A DNA stretch of 64,000 bases from Halobacillus mangrovi (lineage in GTDB: Bacteria; Bacillota; Bacilli; Bacillales; Halobacillaceae): NCBI RefSeq assembly GCF_002097535.1, contig NZ_CP020772.1:744001-808000 (forward strand). The letters are read 5' to 3'. Each line of letters opens with the position of its first letter. Position 1 is the first letter of the stretch. Shown here piece after piece: positions 27,388-35,109 of the stretch. The position numbers and the translations under genes were made by a program. The notes under the pieces are model-generated. The model searched no databases, was not told the origin of the DNA, and worked only from the letters and a program-made list of their open reading frames with translations.

Positions 27388-28725
27388 ATGGCTAGAGAGA
27401 AATGGGGGACGAAGCTGGGCTTTATGCTTGCAGCCATGGGTTCAGCTGTTGGTCTAGGAAACATATGGAGATTCTCTTTCGTTGCAGGAAATAACGGAGG
27501 GGGAGCTTTCTTAATCCTATATCTATTGTTCGTCTTAATCATTGGTGTACCCTTACTGCTTACAGAAGTAAGTATTGGTCGTAAAGCAGAAAGCGATGTA
27601 GTCGGATCCTTTAAGAAGTTGGCACCAGGTACCCCGTGGTATTTAACAGGATTCTTCGGAATAGCAAGTGCCTTCTTAATTTTAAGCTTCTATGCAGTGG
27701 TAGCTGGCTGGGCTATGTTTTACTTTTGGAATTATTTAAATGGATCATTCTTTGCACAGCCTGCAGCCGGTTATGAAGGGGCTTTTGGGCAGTTTATCAG
27801 TCATACATGGCATCCTATTGCATGGACAGCGTTCTTTATGATTTTAACGATTGTTATCGTGCTTAGTGGTGTCAAAAAAGGGATCGAGCTTGCCAATAAA
27901 ATCTTTATGCCGATGTTGGCTTTGATTTTAATAGTACTAGCTTTCTTCAGTTTATCATTAGACGGAGCCTCAGAAGGTTTGAAGTTCCTATTCACACCTG
28001 ATTGGACGGCATTAAGCAATCCTTCTATTTATATAGCAGCGTTAGGGCAGGCTTTCTTTTCCTTGAGTCTAGGAATGGGAGCGATGCTTACTTATGGAAG
28101 TTATTTGAAAAAAGAAAACAAGCTGCCTAGTGCAACGCTCGGAATCGGACTTATGGATACATTTTTCGCTGTTATTTCAGGAATTGTCATATTCCCTGCG
28201 GTATTCGCTTTCGGGATCGATCCAAGCTCAGGGCCCCCGTTAGTATTTATTACCCTTCCGAGTATATTTGAACAAATGCCATTAGGCGGGATGGTCGGGC
28301 TGATCTTCTTCTTTGCCTTAATCCTTGCGTCCCTTTCATCATCTGTATCGATCTTGGAAGTTCCGACGGCCTACTTTATGCGAGTTTTCGGATGGTCTCG
28401 GTTTGCGACAAGTACCGTTATGGGATCGATTATGTTTGTGATGGGTATTGCCGTATCTCTTGGATTTGGTGTTTGGTCAGGGGTTACTCCGATCGGAGAG
28501 AGAAATATCCTTGATTCTATGGATTACATTGCCTCTAATATTCTGCTTCCGCTAGGTGGATTATCTATGGCATTATTAGTAGGATGGTACTTCAAGAAAT
28601 CGGAAGCACTCGAAGCAACCGATTTAACGTCTTCTCCAATTGGCAGTACCTGGTTTACTATTGTAAAATGGGTCGCACCAATATTGATTATCATGATCTT
28701 CTTAAACAAAATCGGAATCATTTAA
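27388..28725 (+). CDS. Sodium-dependent transporter, NSS (SNF) family
   Basis: A 445-residue secondary transporter of the neurotransmitter:sodium symporter family, with about 11-12 helices in the LeuT fold. The signature FMLAAMGSAVGLGNIWRF with the unwound helix-1 sodium and substrate site is near the N terminus, followed by NNGGGAFLILY. Helix 6-7 shows AALGQAFFSLSLGMGAMLTYGSY, and SSSVSILE lies in helix 8. It resembles the bacterial amino-acid transporters MhsT and LeuT, so a sodium-driven amino-acid uptake role is likely; the substrate is not determinable. ATG start; terminator follows. Confidence 0.93.
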   Translation: MAREKWGTKLGFMLAAMGSAVGLGNIWRFSFVAGNNGGGAFLILYLLFVLIIGVPLLLTEVSIGRKAESDVVGSFKKLAPGTPWYLTGFFGIASAFLILSFYAVVAGWAMFYFWNYLNGSFFAQPAAGYEGAFGQFISHTWHPIAWTAFFMILTIVIVLSGVKKGIELANKIFMPMLALILIVLAFFSLSLDGASEGLKFLFTPDWTALSNPSIYIAALGQAFFSLSLGMGAMLTYGSYLKKENKLPSATLGIGLMDTFFAVISGIVIFPAVFAFGIDPSSGPPLVFITLPSIFEQMPLGGMVGLIFFFALILASLSSSVSILEVPTAYFMRVFGWSRFATSTVMGSIMFVMGIAVSLGFGVWSGVTPIGERNILDSMDYIASNILLPLGGLSMALLVGWYFKKSEALEATDLTSSPIGSTWFTIVKWVAPILIIMIFLNKIGII

Positions 28726-28730
28726 ATGTG

Positions 28731-28768
28731 AAAGATCCTGGTTCCCAAGAGGGCCAGGATCTTTTTTT
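28731..28768 (+). terminator. Terminator of the symporter gene
   Basis: aaagatcctgg / ccaggatctttttt strong stem with T7. Confidence 0.93.
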
Positions 28769-28864
28769 GAGCAAAATATGAACGATGGGATGAACATAAG
28801 ACAGGAGCAAGCCGGTCGTGTTAAACTACGACAGAGACCATTTTAATAAAGGAGTTTGGCGAAA

Positions 28865-29155
28865 ATGGCAATAACAAATCAAACCGTCTTAAAAAAGATG
28901 GCGAGTGAAATACAAGAAGCAATGCTTCAGCACAGTGATGAACTCAAAGTACGCGAACATGTACGGTCTGTAAAGCTGTTAGCCGATTTATTGCTTGAAG
29001 AAGAAAATACGGCTCCTGAGCAAACGCGTTCAGTAGAAGAACCGACGGTAGAAGAGGTTCGAAAAATGATGGGAACAGATAAGCCGTCAAAAACGACCGA
29101 ATCAAAACCAATCGATCATGATGATGCCAACGGATCATCCATTTTTGATTTTTAG
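28865..29155 (+). CDS. ywdI: YwdI-like DUF5327 family protein
   Basis: A 96-residue protein of the YwdI/DUF5327 type: a helical N-terminal half (VLKKMASEIQEAMLQ, VREHVRSVKLLADLLLEEE) and a low-complexity acidic tail ending SSIFDF. No function is known. GGAG at 28851 is too close to the in-frame TTG at 28856, so the ATG at 28865 is used. It is 13 bases from ywdK, as in B. subtilis where both belong to the same neighbourhood. Confidence 0.8.
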   Translation: MAITNQTVLKKMASEIQEAMLQHSDELKVREHVRSVKLLADLLLEEENTAPEQTRSVEEPTVEEVRKMMGTDKPSKTTESKPIDHDDANGSSIFDF

Positions 29156-29168
29156 GGGGATATGAAGC

Positions 29169-29537
29169 ATGAAACTATTTCTTATTTTAGCCGCTTTAAA
29201 TGGCTTTCTTTCCGTAGCTCTAGGAGCCTTTGGGGCTCATGGTCTGGAAGGGAAAGTATCCGAAAAAGGACTTGAGCAGTGGGGGAAAGCGGTCGACTAT
29301 CAAATGTTCCATACGGTTGCCCTGTTTGTTACAGGTCTTTTAATGAGTAAAGTGCAGACCGGCTTAATGACAGGCGCAGGCTGGTTCTTTATAATAGGTA
29401 TCCTGTTATTTTCTGGAAGCCTTTATATCTATGCTCCTACAGGAATCAAGACGTTTGCTATGATTACGCCTGTTGGTGGATTAGCTTTCTTAATTGGCTG
29501 GGTCTTGCTTGGTTATGCCATCATCAAGTTTATTTAA
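29169..29537 (+). CDS. ywdK: YwdK, DUF423 family membrane protein
   Basis: A 122-residue protein with four transmembrane helices and the DUF423 signatures LGAFGAHGLEGKV near the start, then WGKAVDYQMFHTVALF and ITPVGGLAFLIGW. The family is widespread and of unknown function. Likely co-transcribed with ywdI. Its stop overlaps the stop of the opposite-strand gene. Confidence 0.92.
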   Translation: MKLFLILAALNGFLSVALGAFGAHGLEGKVSEKGLEQWGKAVDYQMFHTVALFVTGLLMSKVQTGLMTGAGWFFIIGILLFSGSLYIYAPTGIKTFAMITPVGGLAFLIGWVLLGYAIIKFI

Positions 29538-29782
29538 AAATAGAGAATGGTTGTAAATAATACAATAATTAAGGCGCGCAGCAGTTGGATAATACTATTT
29601 ACCATCTGCTGCTTATTTAATTCAATCAAGGCTTCAAAGAGGAAGCTGATGGCAAGAACATAAAACATAAGAAGGATGATCCATTGGTGTTCCAGTTGAA
29701 ATAAGCCGAAGATGGCCAGTAAAACAGCTAAAAGAAGGGTTCCCAACTGGGCTTTGACGTAGTTCTCATTTGGATGTTTCAT
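29534..29782 (-). CDS. Small membrane protein of unknown function
   Basis: An 82-residue protein with about two or three hydrophobic helices (LGTLLLAVLLAIFGLF; IILLMFYVLAISFLFEALIEL; LRALIIVLFTTILYF) and a short hydrophilic start. I do not recognise the family. AAAGGGTGA precedes the ATG. It is downstream of gerQ in the same direction, but a terminator lies between. It ends tail to tail with ywdK, sharing bases of both stops. Confidence 0.7.
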   Translation of the reverse strand: MKHPNENYVKAQLGTLLLAVLLAIFGLFQLEHQWIILLMFYVLAISFLFEALIELNKQQMVNSIIQLLRALIIVLFTTILYF

Positions 29783-29809
29783 CGGTTCACCCTTTTCTTT
29801 TCATAGTGA

Positions 29810-29836
29810 AAAACTCGCTAATGAAATAGCGAGTTT
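29810..29836 (-). terminator. Terminator of cwlJ-gerQ
   Basis: aaaactcgcta / tagcgagtttt stem followed on the minus strand by TTTTTC. Confidence 0.9.
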
Positions 29837-29842
29837 TATTCA

Positions 29843-30337
29843 TTATCTTGGTGGAAATTGAGCCATTCCAGGACTTGCACCATTGAATGGATAATTATAA
29901 TTGATTTCCTCATCGAAAGTAATGTAATCAAGGTAAATCATTAACAGCAAGTATCTCTTGCCTGTCTGCGGGTCGCTAAGTATAATGTGATCGCGACCAG
30001 CAGCTTCAATAATCCCCTTAAAGACTTTGGCATTCCACTGGTCATTGTTTTCAAAAGTCATATAAACGGTTGCTTCTTTTCCAGCATTCAGTCTTAAAAT
30101 ATTTTCAATGTATGACTCTTCGGTAGGGAGCATGCCCGGTGGATTGATGCCTCCGCTGGGCTGGCCCGAAGGCATCTGCGGAACTTGCATGCCTCCTACT
30201 TGAGGAGGCATGCCCTGCATCTGGGGACCGCCAGGGTAGAATTGCATATAAGGGTTACTCGGATAATAAGGTGGGCTTTGTCCTGCCATCGGCTGCTGCC
30301 CCTGCCCTCCCATGGATGGTTTCTTCTGTTGTGCCAA
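29843..30337 (-). CDS. gerQ: Spore coat/germination protein GerQ
   Basis: A 164-residue GerQ (YwdL) homolog. The N-terminal 75 residues are Gly/Pro/Gln/Met-rich and disordered; the conserved C-terminal domain starts SYIENILRLNAGKEATVYMTF and continues DHIILSDPQTGKRYLLLMIYLDYITF. In B. subtilis GerQ sits in the inner coat, is cross-linked by transglutaminase and is needed to place CwlJ. The Gln- and Lys-rich start fits cross-linking. GGAG is placed for the TTG at 30337; a GTG at 30346 overlaps that site. Second gene after cwlJ. Confidence 0.95.
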   Translation of the reverse strand: MAQQKKPSMGGQGQQPMAGQSPPYYPSNPYMQFYPGGPQMQGMPPQVGGMQVPQMPSGQPSGGINPPGMLPTEESYIENILRLNAGKEATVYMTFENNDQWNAKVFKGIIEAAGRDHIILSDPQTGKRYLLLMIYLDYITFDEEINYNYPFNGASPGMAQFPPR

Positions 30338-30357
30338 CTGAATCACTCCTTAATAAT

Positions 30358-30780
30358 TTAATACACATTAGGACAATCAGATCGCGTCGGAGAATAGAAG
30401 CAGTGCGATTTGAATCTTCCGGTATTCCACTGGCCAAACCACTGAGCAGGACATTCTCCCGAAGGCATGAAAAACCATAGAGAGTTCGTAGCAGGGTGGT
30501 AGCGTTTGCCATTAATAACCTTCCTCGCAAGCCTTTTATCCTTCTCTCGAGCGCGTTGGTAAAAATATCCCTTTTGTGTAGCTTCGAAACCGCCAGGGCT
30601 TTGAAACACCATATCTCTGATTGAATTAATGTCTGTAAAATCAATACAATCACCACGTACACGGTTCACCCCGGTATTACCAACCATCAACATCCCGAGC
30701 TTTCCATCCCCTTCAGCTTCTGCTCTCATTAGTCTTGCCAGTAAGCTTACATCTGCTTCGTTGTAGGGAATAACAGCCAC
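30358..30780 (-). CDS. cwlJ: Spore cortex-lytic cell wall hydrolase CwlJ
   Basis: A 140-residue hydrolase_2 (SleB/CwlJ) protein with no signal peptide, as usual for CwlJ. LLARLMRAEAEGDGKLG holds the likely catalytic Glu (about 21), followed by VGNTGVNRV, FQSPGGFEATQKGYFYQRA and FFMPSGECPAQWF. It degrades muramic-lactam cortex peptidoglycan during germination, notably on Ca-dipicolinate. The GTG start is behind GAGGTG. It is the first gene of the cwlJ-gerQ operon, with a sigma-E-like promoter upstream. Confidence 0.95.
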   Translation of the reverse strand: MAVIPYNEADVSLLARLMRAEAEGDGKLGMLMVGNTGVNRVRGDCIDFTDINSIRDMVFQSPGGFEATQKGYFYQRAREKDKRLARKVINGKRYHPATNSLWFFMPSGECPAQWFGQWNTGRFKSHCFYSPTRSDCPNVY

Positions 30781-30825
30781 GCTGTCACCTCACTTTACTA
30801 CCGGCATGAAAGGTTGTTCTTTAAC

Positions 30826-30856
30826 ACTATATGTAAGGCAACCACAGGGATATGAA
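30826..30856 (-). promoter_or_regulatory. Sigma-E-like promoter of cwlJ-gerQ
   Basis: On the minus strand TTCATATC and CATATAGT are separated by 15 bases, close to the B. subtilis sigma-E consensus (ATA-type -35, CATA-type -10). The start point would be about 40 bases before the cwlJ GTG. Confidence 0.65.
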
Positions 30857-31151
30857 TAAAAATATCAGGTAGTCCTTTTGTTCCAAAATACGCAACGCCG
30901 TGAAGGAGAGAACAGGAGGAAGACGGAAATGAAAGGTTCGTGTTCGGACGCTTATTAGGAAATTGATTGGGGAGGGTGGCCTTTATTATCAACCAACTTG
31001 TAGTTCAAGCTCAGCAAGTCATAAGGAATAAAATACAAATGAAGCAGTCTTTATAGTGGGGAAATGGTTTTGCAGAATTCATCAATTCTTAAGCCTTTTT
31101 AATTGAAATATCCATGATCGGCTCAATGAATGGTTAAGAGAGGCAGATGCA

Positions 31152-31181
31152 AAAAAGGACTCTACCTATGTAGAGTCCTTT
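31152..31181 (-). terminator. Terminator of hemQ
   Basis: aaaaggactcta / tagagtcctttt perfect stem with T runs. Confidence 0.92.
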
Positions 31182-31200
31182 TGCAGGGAAAAGTTGATTT

Positions 31201-31938
31201 TTATACGTGTAAAAATTGTTCGATAGCGTCAGGTTTAAGAATGTTTCCGACGTAGAAAGAACCAAAGTCACCATAACGAGAAGTGACTTCGTCAAAACGC
31301 ATTTCATAAACAAGCTTTTTAAACTGAAGTACATCATGAGCGAATAGCGTTACACCCCATTCCCAGTCATCAAAGCCGATGGAGCCAGTAATGATTTGAC
31401 GGATCTTCCCAGCGTATTGACGTCCAGTCATTCCATGTGCGTACATCAGCTTCGCCCGTTCATCTTTTTCAAGGACATACCAGTTGTCATTCCCTTGACG
31501 ACGCTTGTCCATAGGATAGAAGCAAATATGATTCCATTTTGGAAGCGTCGGTTTTAATCGTGCTTGAATTTCTGGATCGTCTTCGTTCGTGTTGGCCATG
31601 TAGTTGGACAATTCAACGACAGATACATAAGAGTAGGACGGCGTTGTGAATTCAGCTAGTTTCGTCTTATTGAAGGCTGTTTCGATTTCGTTCAGCTCTT
31701 CCATCGTTGGTCGCAGGATCATCATCATGAAATCTGCTTTTTGGCCTACAATCGTATATAAAGCATGGCTGCCTTCTTTAGCTTTCTCCGTGCTTTCCCA
31801 TTTTTCGATTAGCTGGTGGAATTCATGAATGGCTTCTTCACGTTCTTCAGGACTTGCATATTTCCAAGCTGTCCAGTCCATTGAACGGAAATCATGCAGG
31901 CAATACCAACCATCCATTGTTACTACTGCTTCTGGCAT
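31201..31938 (-). CDS. hemQ: Coproheme decarboxylase HemQ (chlorite dismutase family)
   Basis: A 245-residue cytoplasmic enzyme that converts coproheme III to heme b by two oxidative decarboxylations, the last step of the Gram-positive heme pathway. It shows the family's ferredoxin-like double fold, with the reactive Tyr in CFYPMDKRR (Tyr 141) and the axial His in [10 protein letters not shown] (His 168). [15 protein letters not shown] and [13 protein letters not shown] are typical. AAAGGAG precedes the ATG. It is divergent from pta, as ywfI is near pta in B. subtilis. Confidence 0.96.
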   Translation of the reverse strand: MPEAVVTMDGWYCLHDFRSMDWTAWKYASPEEREEAIHEFHQLIEKWESTEKAKEGSHALYTIVGQKADFMMMILRPTMEELNEIETAFNKTKLAEFTTPSYSYVSVVELSNYMANTNEDDPEIQARLKPTLPKWNHICFYPMDKRRQGNDNWYVLEKDERAKLMYAHGMTGRQYAGKIRQIITGSIGFDDWEWGVTLFAHDVLQFKKLVYEMRFDEVTSRYGDFGSFYVGNILKPDAIEQFLHV

Positions 31939-32101
31939 GGTGATCGCTCCTTTGTATAGTAAGTGTTGTATTAGAAAACTTCCTTTTTCAATATAACACA
32001 GTTGCCCTACGTCCTTCAGGAATTGGCAATGAAGTTCAACAAACTGTCCATATTTACATGGAAAATTACATGATTTTCATTCAAATAGGGTAAAGTGAAA
32101 A

Positions 32102-32116
32102 ATGAAATCGCTTCAT
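32102..32116 (+). promoter_or_regulatory. Candidate catabolite-responsive element upstream of pta
   Basis: atgaaatcgcttcat fits the degenerate cre consensus WTGNAANCGNWNNCW with one mismatch. B. subtilis pta is activated by CcpA through an upstream cre, so the position (about 85-100 bases before the start codon) is plausible. Confidence 0.45.
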
Positions 32117-32200
32117 CATAAAAATTATGGACGAACTACTTTCATTTATACACAAAAGGTCTTATCATGTATAACAGAAATGAAAAATGGAGGGTTAATC

Positions 32201-33172
32201 ATGAGTAACCTATTTGAAACTCTTAAAGCGAAAATCGATGGGAAAGGCAAGAAAGTCGTATTCCCTGAAGGTTTAGATGAACGTATCTTGACTGCTGTCA
32301 GTCAACTAGGTGCAGAAGGTATGATCACACCTGTACTAGTCGGAAATAAAGAAAAAGTAGAACAGAAAGCGTCTGAAATCGGAGTAGATCTATCTGCTTC
32401 TGAAATTCTTGACCCTGCAAATTACGAAGAGTATGACGAAATGGTCGCAACTTTCGTTGAACGCCGTAAAGGAAAAGCGACAGAAGAAAAAGCGCGAGAA
32501 ATTCTTCAAGATGAAAACTACTTTGGTACGATGCTCGTGTACATGGATAAAGCTGATGGTCTTGTCAGCGGTGCGGCTCATTCAACGGCAGACACGGTCC
32601 GTCCCGCACTTCAAATCATCAAGACGAAACCAGGCATCAAGAAAACATCTGGTGTATTCATCATGGTTCGTGATGAAGAGAAGTATGTTTTTGCGGATTG
32701 TGCGATTAACATCAATCCTGACAGTCAAGACCTGGCTGAAATCGCTCTTGCAAGTGCTGAAACCGCACAGCTATTCGATATCGATCCGAGAGTGGCTATG
32801 CTAAGCTTCTCCACACGCGGATCTGCGAAGTCTCCAGAGACAGAAAAAGTTACAGAAGCTCTAAAGCTTGCAAAAGAGCAGAACTCTGAACTTCTCATTG
32901 ATGGAGAGTTCCAATTTGATGCAGCATTCGTTCCTTCTGTTGCTGAGAAGAAGGCCCCGGATTCTCCATTAAAAGGCGAGGCGAATACGTTTGTATTCCC
33001 AAGTCTTGAAGCTGGTAACATCGGTTACAAGATTGCGCAGCGCCTGGGTAATTTTGATGCGGTTGGTCCGATCCTTCAAGGTCTGAACCAGCCGGTAAAT
33101 GATCTTTCCCGCGGCTGTAACGCTGATGACGTGTATAAGCTAGCTCTTATTACAGCAGCTCAATCTGTATAA
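32201..33172 (+). CDS. pta: Phosphate acetyltransferase
   Basis: A 323-residue short-form phosphotransacetylase that interconverts acetyl-CoA and acetyl phosphate. It lacks the N-terminal regulatory DRTGG part of the long enterobacterial type. Typical stretches: VVFPEGLDERIL, DGLVSGAAHSTADTVRPALQ, VFADCAININPD, MLSFSTRGSAKSPE and the C-terminal LSRGCNADDVY. AGGGTTAATC precedes the ATG at 32201; the open frame reads 33 codons further upstream without a site. Terminator follows. It feeds acetate overflow metabolism with an acetate kinase not in this window. Confidence 0.96.
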   Translation: MSNLFETLKAKIDGKGKKVVFPEGLDERILTAVSQLGAEGMITPVLVGNKEKVEQKASEIGVDLSASEILDPANYEEYDEMVATFVERRKGKATEEKAREILQDENYFGTMLVYMDKADGLVSGAAHSTADTVRPALQIIKTKPGIKKTSGVFIMVRDEEKYVFADCAININPDSQDLAEIALASAETAQLFDIDPRVAMLSFSTRGSAKSPETEKVTEALKLAKEQNSELLIDGEFQFDAAFVPSVAEKKAPDSPLKGEANTFVFPSLEAGNIGYKIAQRLGNFDAVGPILQGLNQPVNDLSRGCNADDVYKLALITAAQSV

Positions 33173-33180
33173 TAATTAGA

Positions 33181-33213
33181 AAAAATGGCCACCAGATGAG
33201 GTGGCCTTTTTTT
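33181..33213 (+). terminator. Terminator of pta
   Basis: ggccacc / ggtggcc stem followed by T7. Confidence 0.92.
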
Positions 33214-33311
33214 GTTTGTTACAACATGTACGAATAGATTATTCAACATAATAGCAGAATAGTTAAATATTCGATTTCAAGATGTTTTGGGTTTGTATAT
33301 GTAAAAGTGTT

Positions 33312-33582
33312 AGGGATGGCTCTTTCCTGTGGGGGAACTGCCGAGCCTCCTCATTCGCTGCGCTCACTGTAGGGGCTCGCCTAGGTCCTTCTCCCTTGTT
33401 CTATCCAGTTCCAGCGCCTAGCGGCTAGTGAGACTTCCCTCGCTTCTGTACGATAAGTCAACATCGAATCGCTTCGTTCTTCGTGTTTCCTTTATCTCCT
33501 CCAGCTCAGTCCAGTCCATACGCCGCTGTTCAAGGCGCTTCTACATTTAAATTGGGAGTCTCGTCATTTTCCAGCCATCCCT
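33312..33582 (-). repeat. Repeat family A, reverse copy interrupted by a B element (A4)
   Basis: Plus-strand ends agggatggc and gccatccct are complementary. Landmarks gccgagcctcctcattcgc, ctcgcctaggtccttctccc and gggagtctcg are the A element in reverse. Between ctccc and gggag lies about 158 bases of B element. Confidence 0.78.
33396..33553 (-). repeat. Repeat family B copy nested in A4 (B1)
   Basis: Its reverse complement shares a nearly identical run of about 100 bases with 61305-61405, including ggactgagctggaggag, gataaaggaaacacgaag, gattcgatgttgacttatcg and acagaagcgagggaagt. Confidence 0.82.
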
Positions 33583-33768
33583 GTTATCATGAACCTCCCA
33601 AACCCACCTAATTATGTAGAGTGAGGCTGAAGAAATTTATATAATGGAAGCATTTGAAATCCATTACCAGCCTACCCTGACAGAATAAATATACTTCCGA
33701 ATTGAATCATCAGAATTAAAAGAACTGTTTAAACTTTTCCATGGTTTTCCGTTCCGCCAATAAATAGC

Positions 33769-33895
33769 AAGGTGAGAGGGGGAATGGGGAGACTCCTGCG
33801 GGAATGGAATGGCTGGCGAGACCCCACAGAGAGCGGAGCGAACGAGGAGGCTTGCCGTCATCCCCGCGGAAAGCAAGCCATTTCCCGACCACCTT
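33769..33895 (+). repeat. Repeat family A, complete copy (A5)
   Basis: gggagactcctgcgggaat, ggcgagaccccacagagagc, gaacgaggaggcttgccg and ccgcggaaagcaagcc occur in order; the ends aaggtg...ggaatgg and ccatttccc...caccttt are complementary. Confidence 0.82.
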
Positions 33896-33989
33896 TCCTG
33901 GTACTTGAAAACGGAAACAATCTCACCAAAGTGAACAGTCATCTTGAAACTGAATTTTCAGTAACAGGGGGCCTTTATGGAATATGAAA

Positions 33990-34036
33990 GAAAAAAACGC
34001 TCAAGACCATTATTTTAAACGGTCGAGCGCTTTTTC
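33990..34036 (-). terminator. Terminator of lipL
   Basis: aaaaaaacgctcaagacc / ggtcgagcgcttttt stem overlapping the lipL stop; T run on the minus strand. Confidence 0.85.
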
Positions 34037-34852
34037 ATTTCGTTGAATCATTTGTTCAAATCGCTTATTGAACCATTCAATTTCCTGCTCCTCAAGCGGG
34101 TTTGTCACTACTTTTCCAGACAAGTCATAAATCTTTTTCAATATCCGGTCACGTACATCACTCACGGTTAAACCTGTACCAAGAAGCTCGTTCATTGAAG
34201 CCATCACAGTGGGGTCAATATCAGGATACTGGAAGCGTGTCTCTTCGTTTCTTTTTCCTATTTCATAAAATCGTTTCAAAAGATAGGCTCGCTGTGCACC
34301 ACTACCGCTTACGTCTAGATAAATTTGAACAGCAGAGCCATTCTTCACGCGACGCTGTGAAATACCAGCGAATTTTTGGCCTCTGATGCTTAAATCATAA
34401 GTGCCAGGACAATAGGAACGGGTAATCTCGTACGCTTCAATTTCGTCTGTTAGATCAGAGAAAAGCAATCGTACAAATGAGACCATTGCTTCGTACCCTT
34501 CATGAATGTTTACTTCCTTAGAATCTGGGAAAATAAGGGATAAGTTCAGCACCCCATCATCAAGGACGACGCCAAGCCCGCCTGAGTTCCGTACAATGAC
34601 TTCATATCCTTCTGAGTTGAGGAAGTCAATAGCTTCTGATATATAAGGAAGTCGGGCATCAGGGATGCCGAGGACGACGGTATCATGATGCACCCACAAT
34701 CTGGCGGTTGTCGGACTCATCCCTTCACCGACAGACATCGATAAGGCATCGTCCATCGCGAACGATTGAAGAGCGGAAAAGTCAGGCCCAAGGCTGCTTT
34801 GATCTATGAAACGGTAAGCTTGAGGATGTAATAAGGCATGTATAGTTTCCAT
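34010..34852 (-). CDS. lipL: Octanoyl-[GcvH]:protein N-octanoyltransferase LipL
   Basis: A 280-residue cytoplasmic amidotransferase of the BPL/LPL catalytic family, corresponding to B. subtilis YwfL/LipL. It moves octanoyl from GcvH to the E2 subunits of lipoate-dependent dehydrogenases. The catalytic Cys lies in RSYCPGTYDLSI (Cys 148) and the conserved Lys in GQKFAGISQRR (Lys 160). RNSGGLGVVLDDGVLNLS carries the family glycine loop. AAAGGAG fixes the ATG at 34852; the ten preceding in-frame codons are excluded. Next to pta as in B. subtilis. Confidence 0.94.
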   Translation of the reverse strand: METIHALLHPQAYRFIDQSSLGPDFSALQSFAMDDALSMSVGEGMSPTTARLWVHHDTVVLGIPDARLPYISEAIDFLNSEGYEVIVRNSGGLGVVLDDGVLNLSLIFPDSKEVNIHEGYEAMVSFVRLLFSDLTDEIEAYEITRSYCPGTYDLSIRGQKFAGISQRRVKNGSAVQIYLDVSGSGAQRAYLLKRFYEIGKRNEETRFQYPDIDPTVMASMNELLGTGLTVSDVRDRILKKIYDLSGKVVTNPLEEQEIEWFNKRFEQMIQRNEKALDRLK

Positions 34853-35020
34853 AAATAGTTCTCCTTTTCGTACAATCACCAATCTTCATTATATCAAAAG
34901 AAAAGTCTTGCATGAATCGTTACTCGTATGTAAAATCTTCAAAGGGTTCGATACGGATAAATTTATTTTTTAAAAGATCCAAAGCATCTTGGGAGCGCCA
35001 GGGACAGGAGTGTAATTCTG

Positions 35021-35058
35021 TTTTTGTCATTTTTTGTCTGTCAAGATGTTTTTTTGTC
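35021..35058 (+). promoter_or_regulatory. Helically phased TTTTTGTC repeats upstream of ywfO
   Basis: TTTTTGTC occurs at 35021-35028, 35031-35038 and 35051-35058, with steps of exactly 10 and 20 bases, placing all three on one face of the helix. They lie about 50-90 bases before the ywfO start and may be an operator or a bent upstream element. Confidence 0.4.
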
Positions 35059-35109
35059 GTTATGAAAGGTATATAATAGATAAAAATGTCGTGAAGAAAG
35101 GACAAGCAG

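Larger units (their letters stand above)
30781..31200. other. Gene-free stretch between cwlJ and hemQ
   Basis: Holds the cwlJ promoter (30826-30856) and the hemQ terminator (31152-31181). A well-formed AGGAGG before an ATG at 30929 leads to only nine codons and is not called as a gene. Nothing else is supportable. Confidence 0.5.
33214..33989. other. Gene-free stretch with nested and single repeats
   Basis: About 780 bases without a gene. Occupied mainly by A4 with B1 inserted in it (33312-33582) and A5 (33769-33895). Open frames at 33664-33942 and 33772-33987 are repeat artefacts. Confidence 0.75.

Noticed and set aside
30255..30662. 135-codon minus-strand open frame
   Set aside because: It is the alternative frame of cwlJ and gerQ, both of which have clear homology-type motifs and start sites.
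30929..30958. ATG after a near-perfect AGGAGG
   Set aside because: Only nine codons before a stop; no support for a leader peptide because the next plus-strand gene is far away.
33664..33987. Open frames on both strands (33664-33942 minus, 33772-33987 plus)
   Set aside because: Both are readings of repeat A5; GC-rich structured DNA gives long frames by chance.
35054..35077. TTGTCG plus TATAAT as a ywfO promoter
   Set aside because: The spacer is only 12 bases; a -35 at normal distance is not recognisable.
34920..35105. 61-codon minus-strand open frame upstream of ywfO
   Set aside because: No ribosome binding site at its TTG or internal ATG, and it covers the ywfO promoter region.
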